Origin: Enoplosus armatus
Taxonomy: Eukaryota > Chordata > Actinopteri > Centrarchiformes > Enoplosidae
Assembly: GCF_043641665.1 (NCBI RefSeq)
Contig: NC_092192.1
Location: 23,705,978-23,769,977 of the forward strand
Direction of reading: 5' to 3'
Length of the DNA stretch: 64,000 nt
Shown here piece by piece: positions 1 to 13,800 of this stretch (position 1 is the first letter of the stretch; each line of letters begins with the position of its first letter). The position numbers and the translations under genes are program-made. The notes below the pieces were generated by a model, which saw nothing but the letters and a program-made list of their open reading frames with translations, made no database searches and had not been told where the DNA came from.

Positions 1-1783
1 GAGTGTCGAATTAAAAAAAAAAACAAACAAACAAAAAACAACGGGTCGATTTTACCAGTTGATCACCAGTTGTGTTGGCCCAAAAGGCACGTCGGCCCGC
101 CGGGAAAGCGCCCGGTCTGCCACATGGCCAGTCCAGCCCTGGTGGCAGTTAAGAGCGGAATATTGGCATCATTACTCTTAAACAAAGCCAATGTTCCCCT
201 TGAGCCATGAACTTTCCATTCGAATCCCTCCCCTCTCACTGTCTGCCACCTCCCCCGCTCCCTTTCGCCCATACTTTTCAATCACTCAACACTTCCATCA
301 CTAACACCACGGCTGCAGAGTGTTTGTGTGTGTGTGTGTGTGTGTGTGAGTATATGCGTGTTTTCTTTACCTGTGTCACAGTGTGTGGTTTGCCTGGAGA
401 CATCTACATGGGCTGGCCATTTGGTAACACCTAGCGTGACGCTTTGAACAAAAACCTCCACTGAAGAAAGCACTGGTTGACGTAGCAATGTTTTCCTAGA
501 ATTTATTTAACAAAAAAAAAACCAAAAAACCAAACACTTAAATCTCACACGCTGCATTTTGTCAAACAATTAATACAAAAAGAAGCTAATAGTGAGTTGG
601 CTAGTGCACTTTAAATGATAATACTGTCAAATACTCAGAGTGACATTCTAACGTTGAATACATTTTTTTGGGCAGGCACATTTTATTAGTCTGCAAGTAG
701 CCTACTATTAGCATTAAAACAACAGAAACCGTAATTTGCTACTTAACGTTTTAAACAAGATCCTTCAAAAATACTTCATTGCTCAGCGAGTGAGACATTC
801 AATCCCACAAAAAAAAACTTTTAAATATGGTTTAAATATTGCTACTGCGCTATCTTGCTGGTTTGCGTCTGCTGCTACAGTGAAATGTCACCGATTCACA
901 GGATTCTTTTTTGGCTGAAAGTCGGTTCTTCCTACAGTGAGATTTACTATCTTGAACCACAACGTCCAGACAAAATGTCTCGCAACACTTTGTACTGTGC
1001 TAACAATCCCCTCCTTCACAGCTACTCATTTAAATGCTGTGGTCACATTTCCCCATGTCTGACAAGTACATTTACTTCCAGCCACAATACATTTAATTGC
1101 TGTATGTTAACGAAGAACCAACTTTTGGTCATTTGTCTTAAGTTAGCCGCCTATTTAATTACAGCATGACTTAACGACTGAACAATAGCAGGTATGCATC
1201 AATTCAGCAACAAAAGAAGATTTCACAGTCCCAAATATAAGGAAACTGTGGCCTGGCTACTATACTTGCAATATAGTTTACAATGTGCGCATGTGTAACT
1301 TTTAAAGAATTCGGTTAAAATAGGAGAAGAACCGGAATGGAAAGCTGTGAATTGGACTTGCAACACTGGTACGAACAAGTCACACAAAAAGTAAGAAATG
1401 TTTAGGATAGGAATACGTAAATGTTTCTTGCATGAGGCCCAGTGTCCCTTACAATGTATATAGGGGGATTGGGTCATGAAATACAGTTCACTGTGACCTC
1501 AAAGGCAAAGTCAGCACGGACTATCAGTGGGATATCTAGGGGCCAATGTGGCCAAAGTAGAGTACCCTACAAAATTTGACTCATCCATCTAAGACTTAAA
1601 ATAAAATTGTACATTTTTTATTTTAAGTCCTTCATCTCTTTGTTGAGGCTGATTTAAAACCATCCAATAAATTCAGTAAGCCGAGGTCATACACATTTAT
1701 ATTCACTGTAGTTTGTGGTCCATCGTTCTACATAGTCCAAAGGTCCGCATCTCACGTTCTTACAGTTTGGCCAGTCTTCCAAT
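1..1783. other. dact3 3' flank / presumed 3' UTR
   Basis: No further gene seen. Holds a GT microsatellite (about 321-349) and, on the minus strand, AATAAA-like signals around 1616-1626 (reads AAATAAAAAATG), the nearest candidate polyadenylation signals for dact3. The rest is AT-rich without recognisable coding. Confidence 0.5.
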
Positions 1784-3420
1784 TTATACGGTGGTCATTA
1801 CTTTCAGTGAACCTGTGCGGAAGCGCAGGATCTTCTTCTTAAGGGCATGTGAGGCCTTAATCTTGACAAAAGCCTTGGGCTGCAGAGGTGCCCCAGGTGG
1901 GGCAGGAGGTGATGGAAGGGAAAGTTGAGGGGGCAGTTGTTGGGGCCAAACCAGACCACCACTCTCGTCTGAGTCACTGGACAAAGAGCTGGAATCTGGA
2001 GAGTCAGCCTCACTCATGCTGGACTCAGACTCACCCTGACCTGGGTGAGTGTAGTCCTCACTAGGCTGACATAGGGGCACTTGGTCCCTCTCTAACTGGT
2101 ACTCCATGTGCTGATGATGGTGGTGCTGTGGGTAGGCATATGATGCATGTGTGGGGCGAGATTTGCGTGTGCGCCTTCCACAATGGTCTCTTTGGTTTGA
2201 AGCTGAGGAGCCTTGCATGGGTGCCTGCGTGGGTGGCTGGTCAGCCTCGTCTTGGCTGAGCTCCAGGGTGGACTGCCAGCGCCGATAGCTACCACCTCCT
2301 TGCTTGCTCTTGCTCCTGGATTGACTACTGCGGCTTCCCCTTCCACCGCTTCCAGATCCTCCACCATCCCTCTCTACTGTATTGTATTTGCGCTCTGGAA
2401 CCCTTTGCAGACTGTTCTCTGACTGAGACCTATATGCCTTCTTCACCGGCTTCTTGCTGGCACCACTTCTGTCTTCATTTGAGCGACATTTCTTTGGTCC
2501 CCCTCGGGATCTGGAGGGTTGGATCTGAGATGCTGGGGTCTGTTGCTCTTGATGATGATGGCCTGTTTCTGGAGAATACGTGCTTCGGTTAGGTTTGGGC
2601 ACCCCAGAACCCTTGTGAGGGTTGGAGTGGTGATGAGCATAAGCTCTGGAGGAGGCTCTGCAGGGCTGGGCAGGAATATACTCTGCGTTGACCAGCTGCT
2701 CATCAGGTGGAGGCGGTTGGTGAGGCTTTGACAGAGCTTGAGGGGAAGGGTAGTTGTGAAAATGTTGGGGTGAATCGGGCTCACTATTGCTGGAGTCTGG
2801 GTGGGCTTGCAGCACTCTGCAAGACGGATAGTCCAGGAAGGTTGAGCGAGAAGTGTTAATCATGGAGGCCTCCCTGGGCCTGTGATAAAGCCCTGGTTGA
2901 TGCTGGGTACTTTCCTGGCGATGGTGGTGGTACGGGGGTGGGGCATCTTCAGTAAACCCTGTCCCGAGATACCGCTCTTGATCGAGGTTATGGCAAGCCT
3001 GTGGAGCAGTTCCCTCTGAACACTGGGACGGAGCAGAGATCTCTTGAACAGACACCTGCTTTGGGGAATGTTGCTCCTCCTTGTGGCATAAACTGCTCTG
3101 CCTCACCACGCTGACAGCTCGGGCCTCATGTGCCACGCTGGTGCGGGGCTTCGAGGGGCGCGTGGGTAGGGCTCGGCGTTGGATCAATCCAAATATATAA
3201 GTCTCTACCTTTTGGGCTTGTTGACAATCTTCCTGACTGGGGTCTACATCCCTCATCCCCCCAAAAGCGTCAGTAACCGCGGCCCGTCTCGTTGGGTCTA
3301 ACAGCCATGTTTCTCCTGTCTCCGTGTCCTCTGTCCCCGCAGTGGCTGAGAAGGAACAAGGGGCCACAGGATGGTAACTTGATTCAGGAGATGTATTTTG
3401 CTTGGCCACAAAGACTTCTC
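1784..3420 (-). CDS. dact3: dact3 terminal coding exon
   Basis: Acceptor TTTGTCAG just before 3420; the first two bases complete the codon split with exon 2. It encodes about 545 residues, rich in Ser, Pro, His and Gln, ending in a basic block (VKIKASHALKKKILRFR) and the PDZ ligand MTTV, stop TAA at 1784-1786. Histidine-rich stretches (HHHRQ, YPQHHHHQH) are lineage-specific low-complexity inserts. The open frame runs upstream to 3508 but that part is intron. Confidence 0.92.
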
Positions 3421-6389
3421 CTGACAAACAGAGAAGACACAAGAAAGTGATCAGAATCATTCTCGCTGTTACCACGTCAGTAAAATTATTTTCCTTTTGT
3501 AAAGACAATCAAAACACAATCTAAAATGATGGAGGGAGAAGACAGAGAGGTCTAACCTTAAAATCTTATGACCAACAACAACAACACATTTGGAATGAAC
3601 TGAGTGCATTATTTACTTGTGTATATAACCTGGACGAATTATGACTTTTGACATGAGTGAGTCATGATATTACTCTCATTTGAACCATGCCTTAACATTA
3701 CTTGATGCACAATTGTTCACCCATAAAAACAAATGCTTCAGACTACTTGCTTACATGGGAAAGTGGGAAACTTTTAAAATCGCCAATTTTTAGCATTTAG
3801 AAATTGTACATCCATGATTAATATACAAGAACACTACGCGCTTTGCAGATTCTGAGTGACAAATCACCAGATATGTGTGAGCACCACGTGAGTGTTCTTC
3901 ACATTATTCCCCCAAACTAGCTGCCCAGGAGCAATTTGTTTTCTTTCAAACAAACATTTCAAGCCATTTGAGGTCTTACTAGACATTAAGTGTAGTTATT
4001 TTGGCCATGTGTAACCTGCACCACAAGATTACTGCTTCCGTGGTGTGACAAACAGGACTGCTTGTCATTTGAAATCCCAAATTTGTGCCTCAGTTGCGTT
4101 ATTAAACATCAAGTATGGGCTTAGATGTGATGAGACTTCAGTGATGGAGGATGCTTAGCCACCGAGGACATGTAATAGATTTGTCTGCTTGATGCCTGTT
4201 TGCCAGACACTAAACTGCATACTTAATGACCTCAGTGTCTATAGTGGGGAGACAGAATTATTGCACTTGATAATGACTGAGTCACATGGTACACTAAGTT
4301 TTGGGGCAACCAGAGTTGTTAATTCATCGAGGGAGGCATAATGGGGCTGTGGTTAGCACTGTCGCCTCACAGCAAGGGTTCAAATTCTGGGTTCTCTTGG
4401 TGCTCCGGTTTCCTATCACAATCCGAAGACATTCAGGTTTGAATTATTGGCAACTCTAAATAGCCCGTGGGTGTTGTCTGTCTCTACGCGTCAGCCCTAT
4501 TGGTGACTGGCGACCTGTCCAGAGTGTACCCCACCTCTCGCCCCAATGTCAGCCGGGGTCGGCTCCAGCCCTCTCCACACCCTCTAAAGGATACGCTAAT
4601 GGATGGATGGAGTCATTCAATAAGGCGATGGAAGAGATTTGTTTTGTATCTGAACACAAACTAAGCTATACACAAAACTGAGGTGAAACCACATGTCGTA
4701 AAATAAGCTTACATAGTAAAAATGCATTTTTAAGGTGGACATTTTCTGTTTGGGAGAAGCAGAGTTGGTGATTTTACCAGGATTGAGTCGGCCGTCCTTC
4801 GGATCAGTGGGGGAATCTGCTGATTTGACCTCAGAGTTCACCTTCAGCTCTGCCACCTGCTGCTCTAAGGACGCCTTTATACCCCAGGGCGTACACTGGA
4901 GACTGCTCTGGAATACACAGAGAGATACAGAGCGAGAGTCAAAAGATTGCACTTCGATGGGAATGTTCTGTTAAAAGCACGAGCAAAAATACCTACTACT
5001 GAAAATAGAAACACGTTGCTGAGGACCCTTCATTTTCCACATTCATTTCCAGTGTTCCATGCTTGAACACTTCACCGCACACTGTTCAGTGGTATAACAC
5101 CATTAGCTTTATCTAAAAGTATGAAGAGCAACATTGTGCTGTACAAAGCCCAGTCTCATCTACCATCTTAACTTCCACGAAAGCAAGCAAAGCCAGCCCT
5201 TGTTCACAATTTAATTTTTGTGTCACATTTCATGCTAATGTCCCTTCCTATACAAAAGAGGTGGGCTAATTATAATTACACTACACTGTTGTGTGTTGGC
5301 ATGCAGTCTACTCGTGGTGTATGCAAAATGTGATGGCGATTATGGCATTTATCATGGTTTAAAGGTCCCATATTGTAGAAAGTGAGCTTTCTTCATGTCT
5401 TTTTTTATTATAAAGCGGAAAGTGCTGTTTCTGTCGTGAACTAAAGTTGTTTACTTTCTTGAATGACAGATGGCTTCACTTGTTGCTGAAGTAATCGCTA
5501 ACTGCTGCTAACTGTAGCTGCCATTAGAGAGCTAGCTCAGTTAGCCATACAGCTGGCAGTCCTATTTAGCTAGAAGACTCAGCCCGGGCCTGCAGATCTC
5601 CTCCTCCCAGCGGACCATAGCTCCTGTGCTAACTAGCTAACGGCAGTTACAGTTAGCAGCAGTTGGCGATTACTTTAAAGATGTCTGTCCATCAGGAATC
5701 TACAGAAATCACAGAGAGTTGAGGCAGAGCAGCTGGAGGACATCATTATTATATAAAAATTATAAAATATTTTATATATTATATAGGCCCTGCCAGGAGG
5801 GGGGACAGGACTTAAAGAGACAGGAGCTAAAACGGCTTGTTTCAGACAGAGGATTAACTGAGGGGCTGCATAAAGTGCCAATATAAGATAAATAAGGATA
5901 TTTCTGTTTTAATTTTAACTGTGAATCATGCAAAGCTACTCTAATGGAGTTCCAGAAAAAAAAATAGAGAGCTGAAATGAGTAAAATATGGGCCCTTTAA
6001 CAAGTGACTTTACCAGATTCTTTTAACTTTTAATACAAACCCTAATACTAAACTCACCCCAATTACCCTTCACAGTAACCTAGAGTAAAAGACAGCAGAA
6101 TGTGGGGAGAATTTCTTTAACTTTATTGTCCTTATCCGTTCATTTCGATAAAGTTACGAGAACAGCCGCCCACCCTCACCTCAATAACCTGCTGTAATTA
6201 AGATACTCACGTGGGCGCACTTAAAATACACAATTCGTTTGGAGCGCATGCATCAACTCCATGCTCATCTCCCACAACGAGAGGTAGAGAGACTCGGAGA
6301 GCGACAACATTCACAGACAGCTATGACCACAAGCACTTATTATCACAACACTGGAACAATAACATGCCATTCTCCCATTCCCATCCCAC

Positions 6390-6424
<35 letters not shown>

Positions 6425-7778
6425 CACACACACATGCTGAGTCTGAATCACCCAAATGGAAGCTAAAGTATGGAGCAAAGCCAGCTATGTAGCTTGAAGC
6501 TATCTAAACAACAGAACACAAAGACATAGAAGGGAGAAAGCCCTCTGGTTTATTGCCGTAATACAGTATATTTTATGTGAGCAGCTGTAAGCCATAAATG
6601 ATGAGTGGAGTAATGCTGTACAACTACTACAGTTAAGCTGAATCCCTGTAGTGACACTGCACAAGATAAAACAAGATCACAAAGTAAAGATTACATACTC
6701 AGAGGGGAAAAACTCTCACGAAGACGCTGAAACATGCGTTCTATCTAGCCGTATGTATTTTTCCCACAGATGACACACACTTACAGGACAAGACATGAGA
6801 GGAACACCGGCCGCCATTAGTTGTGATCTGCTCGACAAGTATTCCTCACTTTCCACGGATTTTGGGTACAGCTGGCGTCTAACGTTGGGGAGAAACACTC
6901 GGGACTTTCGACTGAAATGCCGTACGGTAAGAAGATTCGAGGCCAAAGAAACCTCTGCACGTCTTGCTCCCATTAAGCCGGAGAAAATAGTTGGCCGTTT
7001 AGCATTTGACATTCTCGAGACAAGATTCTATAAATGTTATAAGGGACACAGACCACATAGTAGTGCACATTTCATAGGGTCTAAAACTTTTTACCTTGGG
7101 GTACACCACGACAAATACAGATTGCGTATATTCTATATGGTATGGACCGTCTGGACAGATGGGGGATTTTGGTGTTTATGTTCTGTCATTTTAATGAGCG
7201 AGTTCATCAACGGGCCAGCCTCCAAAGCACCTTCTGCATTCACTTAAGGCATTCAGCCCACACACAATAAATTGAATTGGAGAGCTTACATCAGTGGCTT
7301 ATCTAACGGGTTACATCATCAGCATCTTCAAGAGCTGGAAAAAAAAAAAAGAAGGCGATTGCAATAGATATCAGAGAAACAACACCAGGAGGATTTTTTG
7401 GGAACATGTTCATTACACCTCCAAAATCATATTAATTTGAGCATAATTTCACCCACTTCTCATCAAGCAAGCAGCTTTAAGGTATAGCAAGCGAATAAAT
7501 CTAATAAAGCTGTCTTTATTTTTTGCAGATTTCACTTGACGAAAAGTAACCGCAAACAGTAGAATTTCCACTGCATGCTTGATGCGTCGCAAGCCTCTTC
7601 AACACATACAGGCATAGCATTCAGTGCGTGTGTGTGTGTACATGCATGTGCATGCAAAATTAAGCTGGGCTTATGTCAGGCATGCACTATATAAAAGGGG
7701 CTGTGTCTGGGTTTAAGCAGCTACTTATGTGAGACCACACTGGCTCAATGGCTGCTTGTTTCCCTCGTGTTAGTGCAC

Positions 7779-7813
<35 letters not shown>

Positions 7814-10800
7814 TTTTCACAGACAGACACGCAATCACGCATGAATGCACACACTTGTGCATGCACACACATACACACCTTCGGCACCGTTGAAGCCTTG
7901 AGCTGCAAAGCCGACAGTCGGACATGCGGTGGTTCTACAGGGATCAATGTTTTAAGAAATGGCACGCCTGCGTCCCAGACAAGTAACGCCCTGTAGAGTT
8001 TAGTTGAGGAAGCAAAATCTGCGTGTAGAGTTTGCGATGTTTGCTTCTAGAATGTTTTAAGGTTATTCTGATAAATTGTCAAGAATAATATTCACTCTGG
8101 CTTAATGCTCCTGCAGCAATACGCAGCCTTGGCCTGAAATGAGCAACATCCTGAAAGACTTTGTGCATTCCTTATGTTGACATTGCGAACTAATAACAAC
8201 TGAATAATAATGTGCATTCCAAAAAAACATGAGCTCTCTCCTTTCACAGGAATGCGTTTGTCAATAGTCGACACAGGCTGTTATTTATCGGGCACGTGAA
8301 GGTGTAATGGTTTTGCAAGAGTGGCTTTATTATTTTGCATGAAACCTGACTTTTTTTGTTTATATGGACAAACATAAAGGCGTGGCACAGAGATGTGCTC
8401 AACTGAGCTCTCCCAGAACTGAAATTTGAAATGTAAATCGAGACATACGCCCGATTTAAAACACGAGCACGTATAAATAGATAAACCGTGAGTGTGTGTT
8501 GGTGGGTGGCTAGGTGTTGGGGGGGGTGGCTAGGTGTCATTTCACACAGTGGCAGACAAAACAACGAGTACTGGAGAAATGTTTGGAAGCGATTGATGTC
8601 GCCACGGTGACAAAAGCTGACAGGATGGAGAGGCAAAGGTGGGGATGAAAAAGGGGAAACGCTTTCCACTCTCAAGGTCAGGGGATTAGAGAAAGAGAGG
8701 AAGAAAAGGGGGGAAAAAACGTATGAGAGAGACAGGAAACATGGATTGATGGGAGTCCAAGTTTCAAAAGAGTAAAAACAAACAAAGACAGATGGAAAAC
8801 AAAGAGTCCCCATGCAGTCCCTTTAAGAGCTTTCAGTCTTTATTTCCTGCGATCAATAACTATAACCATTACCAGACCCTGTCTATCCGCCAGCTAACCA
8901 CGCACACAGACGAGAGAGACACACACACACACACAGTCTGATTACATGCACACAAGTATTTGATTACTGGGAATGTGAAAGACTAAGTGAGTAGTTAAAT
9001 TAGGGTCTTTAAATTGGTTCACGGGAGCCTGATTCCCCCCAATAACCCGAGATTATATGAGTTGTTTGTTGGTTTATGGTCTGACAAAAGGACGCGCGGT
9101 ACTTAAAGCCTATGAGAAATAGATGTATAATGGTGAGATGGAAGGGACTCGGTTGGTGTTTTTCATGTTGTCCCCAAGCACCAACCTCTGGGTCTGAAAA
9201 GTGAAGCCCTTGCGGAAGGGCCTTGAACATGCATTCCTTCTAATGGCCAGCAGGGAGGCGACTCCACTGTTTGCAAAAAGAAGTCAGATTGGACAGAAGT
9301 CTATGAGAAAACGACCCAACTTCTCACTTGATGTATTACGTCGGTAAACGTTCTCGTTTCAAGTCTTTTTCCAATAAAGCGACACATTTTAAATTATGGC
9401 CCCATTCGGAGTAAAATGGACTATAAAGCAGGGTTTGCTTTAGGGCGGGACAACCTTGTGTTTGACATGTTGCTACCACGGTGACCTGTCAATCAGGATA
9501 GAGGCAGCTTGTGCATTTGCAAGCTAACTTTGTTTGTAGCGGCTTTGTGTGGCGTCGCCAGGAGCCAGGTGCGGTCAGGTTGCCGGTATGGGTAGGCACG
9601 CATAGTGTCCTCGGGTTCTCAGATGCCAAAGCTCCACCCTCTCGTCCAAATGTGGTCGCTTCTGGCTCCGAACAGAACAAGAAACCAAGAAAAACTGCAT
9701 CAGACTCTCAGCTCTACTCCTGTCACACCCATTGCTGGCAAGGGGGCATTAAAATTTCTCAAGGAATTTTGAGGGTGCCTGAAGTGCCACAACGCCGACG
9801 CCTGCGGCAAGCCACCTTAAGGCCTGTGCAGAGCCAGGGACACCCACCAGACGTTTATTTCAAAAAGTTTTGCTTTCGGGTCGAAGACTGTAACTGCTAT
9901 CCACTAAATCAAGATATCATCAGAGAGAAAAGACTCATGGGAGTCTAAGTGGAGCTTGCCCTGCACTTCCACGTCACGTGGAAGCTCACAGAACCAATAG
10001 TAGTCTGCATGAGTACATTTGAAGGACAAATTCAAATAAAACGTATGTAGATAAGATGTATGTAGAGAGAAAAGTGTGGGAGCAATCTGCGATGGTCTTA
10101 AAAAAGCAAAGAAACTGCGATCGCGTGAAACCAATGCGATGTATCAAAATGCCCATTTACCCAGATGGAATGGGCATGGGCGGAAAGTATGGCGCAGCAG
10201 TGTGGCCCCAAAGAGGGGTGGGCTTGAGCTCTCTTCTCAACGATTTCCCATCCCATTCATTCCTATGGAGAACGTTTGTGCATTCTCTCACGGTTTGCAC
10301 GAAAAACGGTTCGGACAAAGCAATCCGATCCCCATCAATCCACGCAATTTGATGTACCTTTTGCCGACCACGGTACAGGACTAGCAGCGTCCCAAAAATC
10401 CACACAGAAGATGAAGAATAAGAATGGGCCAATAATGCTGTAAATGATAATGAAAAAACAATTGAAGTGATATCTAAACATAATTCTGCAACAGTCCAAA
10501 GTAATATAGTGGAATTTACCACATTTTATCATACAGCACAACACAATTTCCTTCATCATCTAAATGAAGTTTGATTGAGTACTCGACCTTGGATCTACTC
10601 TAGAGACCTGGGACCTTCACTTTCTTTACAAAATCTCCTGTTCATTCTGTGTTCTGGTACACCGCAAGCTTTTTCGCCGTGATATAAAGCAGGCCTGTGG
10701 ATCGCCGTAGAGAGCTGTTCCCAAGGTTCTATGTACACCAAAACACAATACATAGGAACAAGCAGAAGTTATTTTGTTATTGTAACTCCCCATTCAGCTT

Positions 10801-13800
10801 TCGGTTAATTTACACCAACAATATTAAATAATGTCTGCAAAATGTTGACTTGGACATTTGCTAAGATTAAATGAAATATCATAAATGTAATACAATGCCA
10901 CTTAACTAATCGTTTTTTGTTTTTTTTATCAAATCAATGCACATGGAAAGGCTGTAAGCTCATATTCAAAGTCACCATGGCATGTTTGGACTGCTGGCCA
11001 GCACAGCTTTGTTTAAACCAGATGTGAAGGCATCCGGGCCAAATATGGTTCCCTGCTCAACTGCGCGCGCTCCACATCAACCAATGCTCTTGCTGTCATG
11101 TCTTCAGACGACGAACAAGCGTGAAATTAAACATCCATGGGTCCGGCTCAGGTTTAACATCGAGGTTAAGGAGGCAGTTGGCAGCTGTTGGGACCTACGC
11201 AGTCCAATGCATTTGAACTGGAGCTACAGCAGCACTGTCAGAGGACCTTCGGAGGAATCCGATCGACTAGAGTGAGCAGACTTCAGGCTGCGGATGGCCT
11301 GGTGTCTACTGCAAGCTGCCAGCTGTTAAGCTCAGGACCAACACTGCCCAGGATCCAGTCAGTGACTGTGTTTTCCAGCCGACTGCTGTGAGTTTACCCA
11401 AGCCAGATGGAGCTGTTTAAGGGATGGCTCCTATCCACTGAAATGAGTTGATCCCTTCTTAGACAAAATATATATTGATTACCACAGGAAATCTCCTTCA
11501 GTGTCCCGGATGGATCATGGTCATTTGCTTTCCCTTGATTAAAACCAGACAGTGAATACATACCAGAGCATACTGCCAGATGTATTGACTATTGCCTATA
11601 CTGTATTTGTATTTGTGTTTGTGTTACTTTGTCACTGTTGCTGGATTTACTTCTGATACTTTCTGGTGGCTCTTGAGAGATGCTTGTTGTTGCTTACTGT
11701 TTACTTGAAGAAGTTGTTTTACATAGTTACCACCATCCGTCAGTTTTGGGGGTAAACCCAATAAAGAATGTCTCTGAGCAATGCCCGAGGGATCTGCTTA
11801 ACCCCTGCGCACCATTTCCAGGGGTCAAGCAGAACTCTCAGTGTCATCGAGAGTTCTCAGCGCTATTGAGAGTTCTGCTTAACCCCTGGAAATGGTGTGC
11901 AATGACCCATTTCTCAAGCAGCCCGTTTCAGTTTAAATGATCTGTTAAAAGTTAAAAGTTCTCTTTTAGGTGTTGTAGCTTTGAGAAGAGGAGTAAATTA
12001 CTCCCCAGACCGTCATTGCATTTATCAAAGCGATATCTCCATTTTGGTGGTGGCGATTTCGCCCCGGCTGCCTCTCGACACGGCTGAATCCGCACAGCTG
12101 TGGTGTGTTTTTGTTTTGGAGACCTCACAAGTCACCAGTCCCATCTCTCCAACCCAACCAGGAGCTTAAACGGCAGCTACGGAGCGTGCCACGTTTCGCA
12201 CCTCGCAAACGTGAGCAAAAATACATCCATTGCAGTTGAGAATGCTTGTTTGGCAGTCCGTGACAGGTTGGCCACACAGCTGCAAAAGTCTCCACTTGAG
12301 ACTTACAGTGTGTTGGGTGACAGCACAAACAAACACACACACACACACGCTGTAAACGCATACACCACCGTACCACATGCACACACGCACTCAGCCCAGG
12401 AAAGCCACAGTGTTCCGACCGCTGGCCACTGGAGCAGTTGGTGGACTGGTGCCCTGCTCAAGGGCAATTCGACAGCAGCTGTTGAGGAAGGGGAGAGTGT
12501 TTCTGCTCACTTTCCTCATCATGTTTTGTCAGCCGCTTTGCCGTTTAAAGAGGCAACTGTACACTCCTTCCTCCATCACCAGATCTTAGCTGATGCGCTT
12601 ATTCGGATCAAGCGTAAACTTCTAGATCATCAATATCACTCTAATACTCTTTATCCAAAGCCGTCAATGATCTCACAATGATTATCATTGTTCTTATTTG
12701 ACTGTGCACACACACACCACACGTTTTGAGTCAGCATTTCAACGTGCCTCTCATTAGTCCCTTGATGCACGGGGGGGGCACAGTGAAGGTTGTGCTGCTT
12801 CCCCAGCTGCTGCTGGCTGTCACATGTCTGTCAGCAGCTCCTGCTGAGGAATAAATACACATACGCTCTCTCTCTCTCTCTCACACACACACACAAACAT
12901 GCATTATTTTTTCTCTGCCCGGCACTGTTTCTCTTTTTTCTCTTTGTCCCTTCACCTCTTTTTCCATCGCGTCCACACACACACACATACACACAGGCTC
13001 AGAAGAACTAGCACTGAATAAAGAATATCTAACACCTTTAGAAGTTAAACGTTTCAACTGGTCTGAAAGGTGCTGAATGGTGTGTTACGTGAACCCTCAG
13101 ACGAGCATTAGGAAGCACATGCCAGCAACGTCAACAAGGGGACAAAATGATCCAGCAGTGCATCAGTATAATTCATGTACCGTACATACAAACACAGAGT
13201 GTGTGCCCACATACTCGAAATGAATGTGCTCCAAAAATGATGGGAAGGGAAAGGTCTTTGACTTGGGCAGATTTTGACTGAAATAAAGTAGGCAGAGCAA
13301 ATCAAGGAAGCAGCTCTCTGAAAGAGGAAATTATACTATATGGTGCTTTATTGTAATTGAGAAACAAATGTTGAACAGGAGGGGGAAAAGAGATTCACTA
13401 CCAGAAAGTCAAGACAAATCAATATGATTTTTATAGCCCAATATCACAAATCACAATTTGCCTCACAGGGCTTTACAATTGGGCACAACATACAACACCC
13501 TCTGTCCTTAGACCAGCAGTTCGAATGAGAAAAAACTCTTTTAACAGGGTAAACAAAATGGAAGAAACCTGAGGAAGAGCAACAGAGGCCGTCAGAGGCC
13601 CAGCAAGACTGCAAAGCAGCACCTGAAACACAACACTGGGCACCGCAGTTCACGCATCCCTCAACTTGTCTCAAGCAGCGTCTGACTATAGACATGAAAT
13701 GATGAGGTCATGACTGAGAATTTGAAGCTGGCCTTGGAGTGCCTCGGAAACCACCGAGAAGTCTCCGAGGGAGCATAACACCCTGATGACTAGTCAGATC

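Noticed and set aside
326..350. CRISPR-like or regulatory array from regularly spaced GT/CA units
   Set aside because: Plain dinucleotide microsatellites without spacer structure; vertebrate genome context.
1784..3508. Reading the 574-codon frame as a single-exon dact3 from Met at 3508
   Set aside because: The first 30 codons look like intron with a hydrophobic chance stretch; a good acceptor at 3421 and phase agreement with exon 2 place the exon start at 3420.
8244..8813. 189-codon minus open frame
   Set aside because: Phe/Ser/Leu-rich translation of a purine-rich stretch; no conserved motif, not adjacent to splice sites in phase.
9511..9948. 145-codon plus open frame
   Set aside because: No recognised domain; continues from a region of interspersed repeat (9160-9350).
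12100..12681. 193-codon plus open frame in dact3 intron 1
   Set aside because: Crosses CA arrays and has low-complexity His/Thr runs; no family motif.
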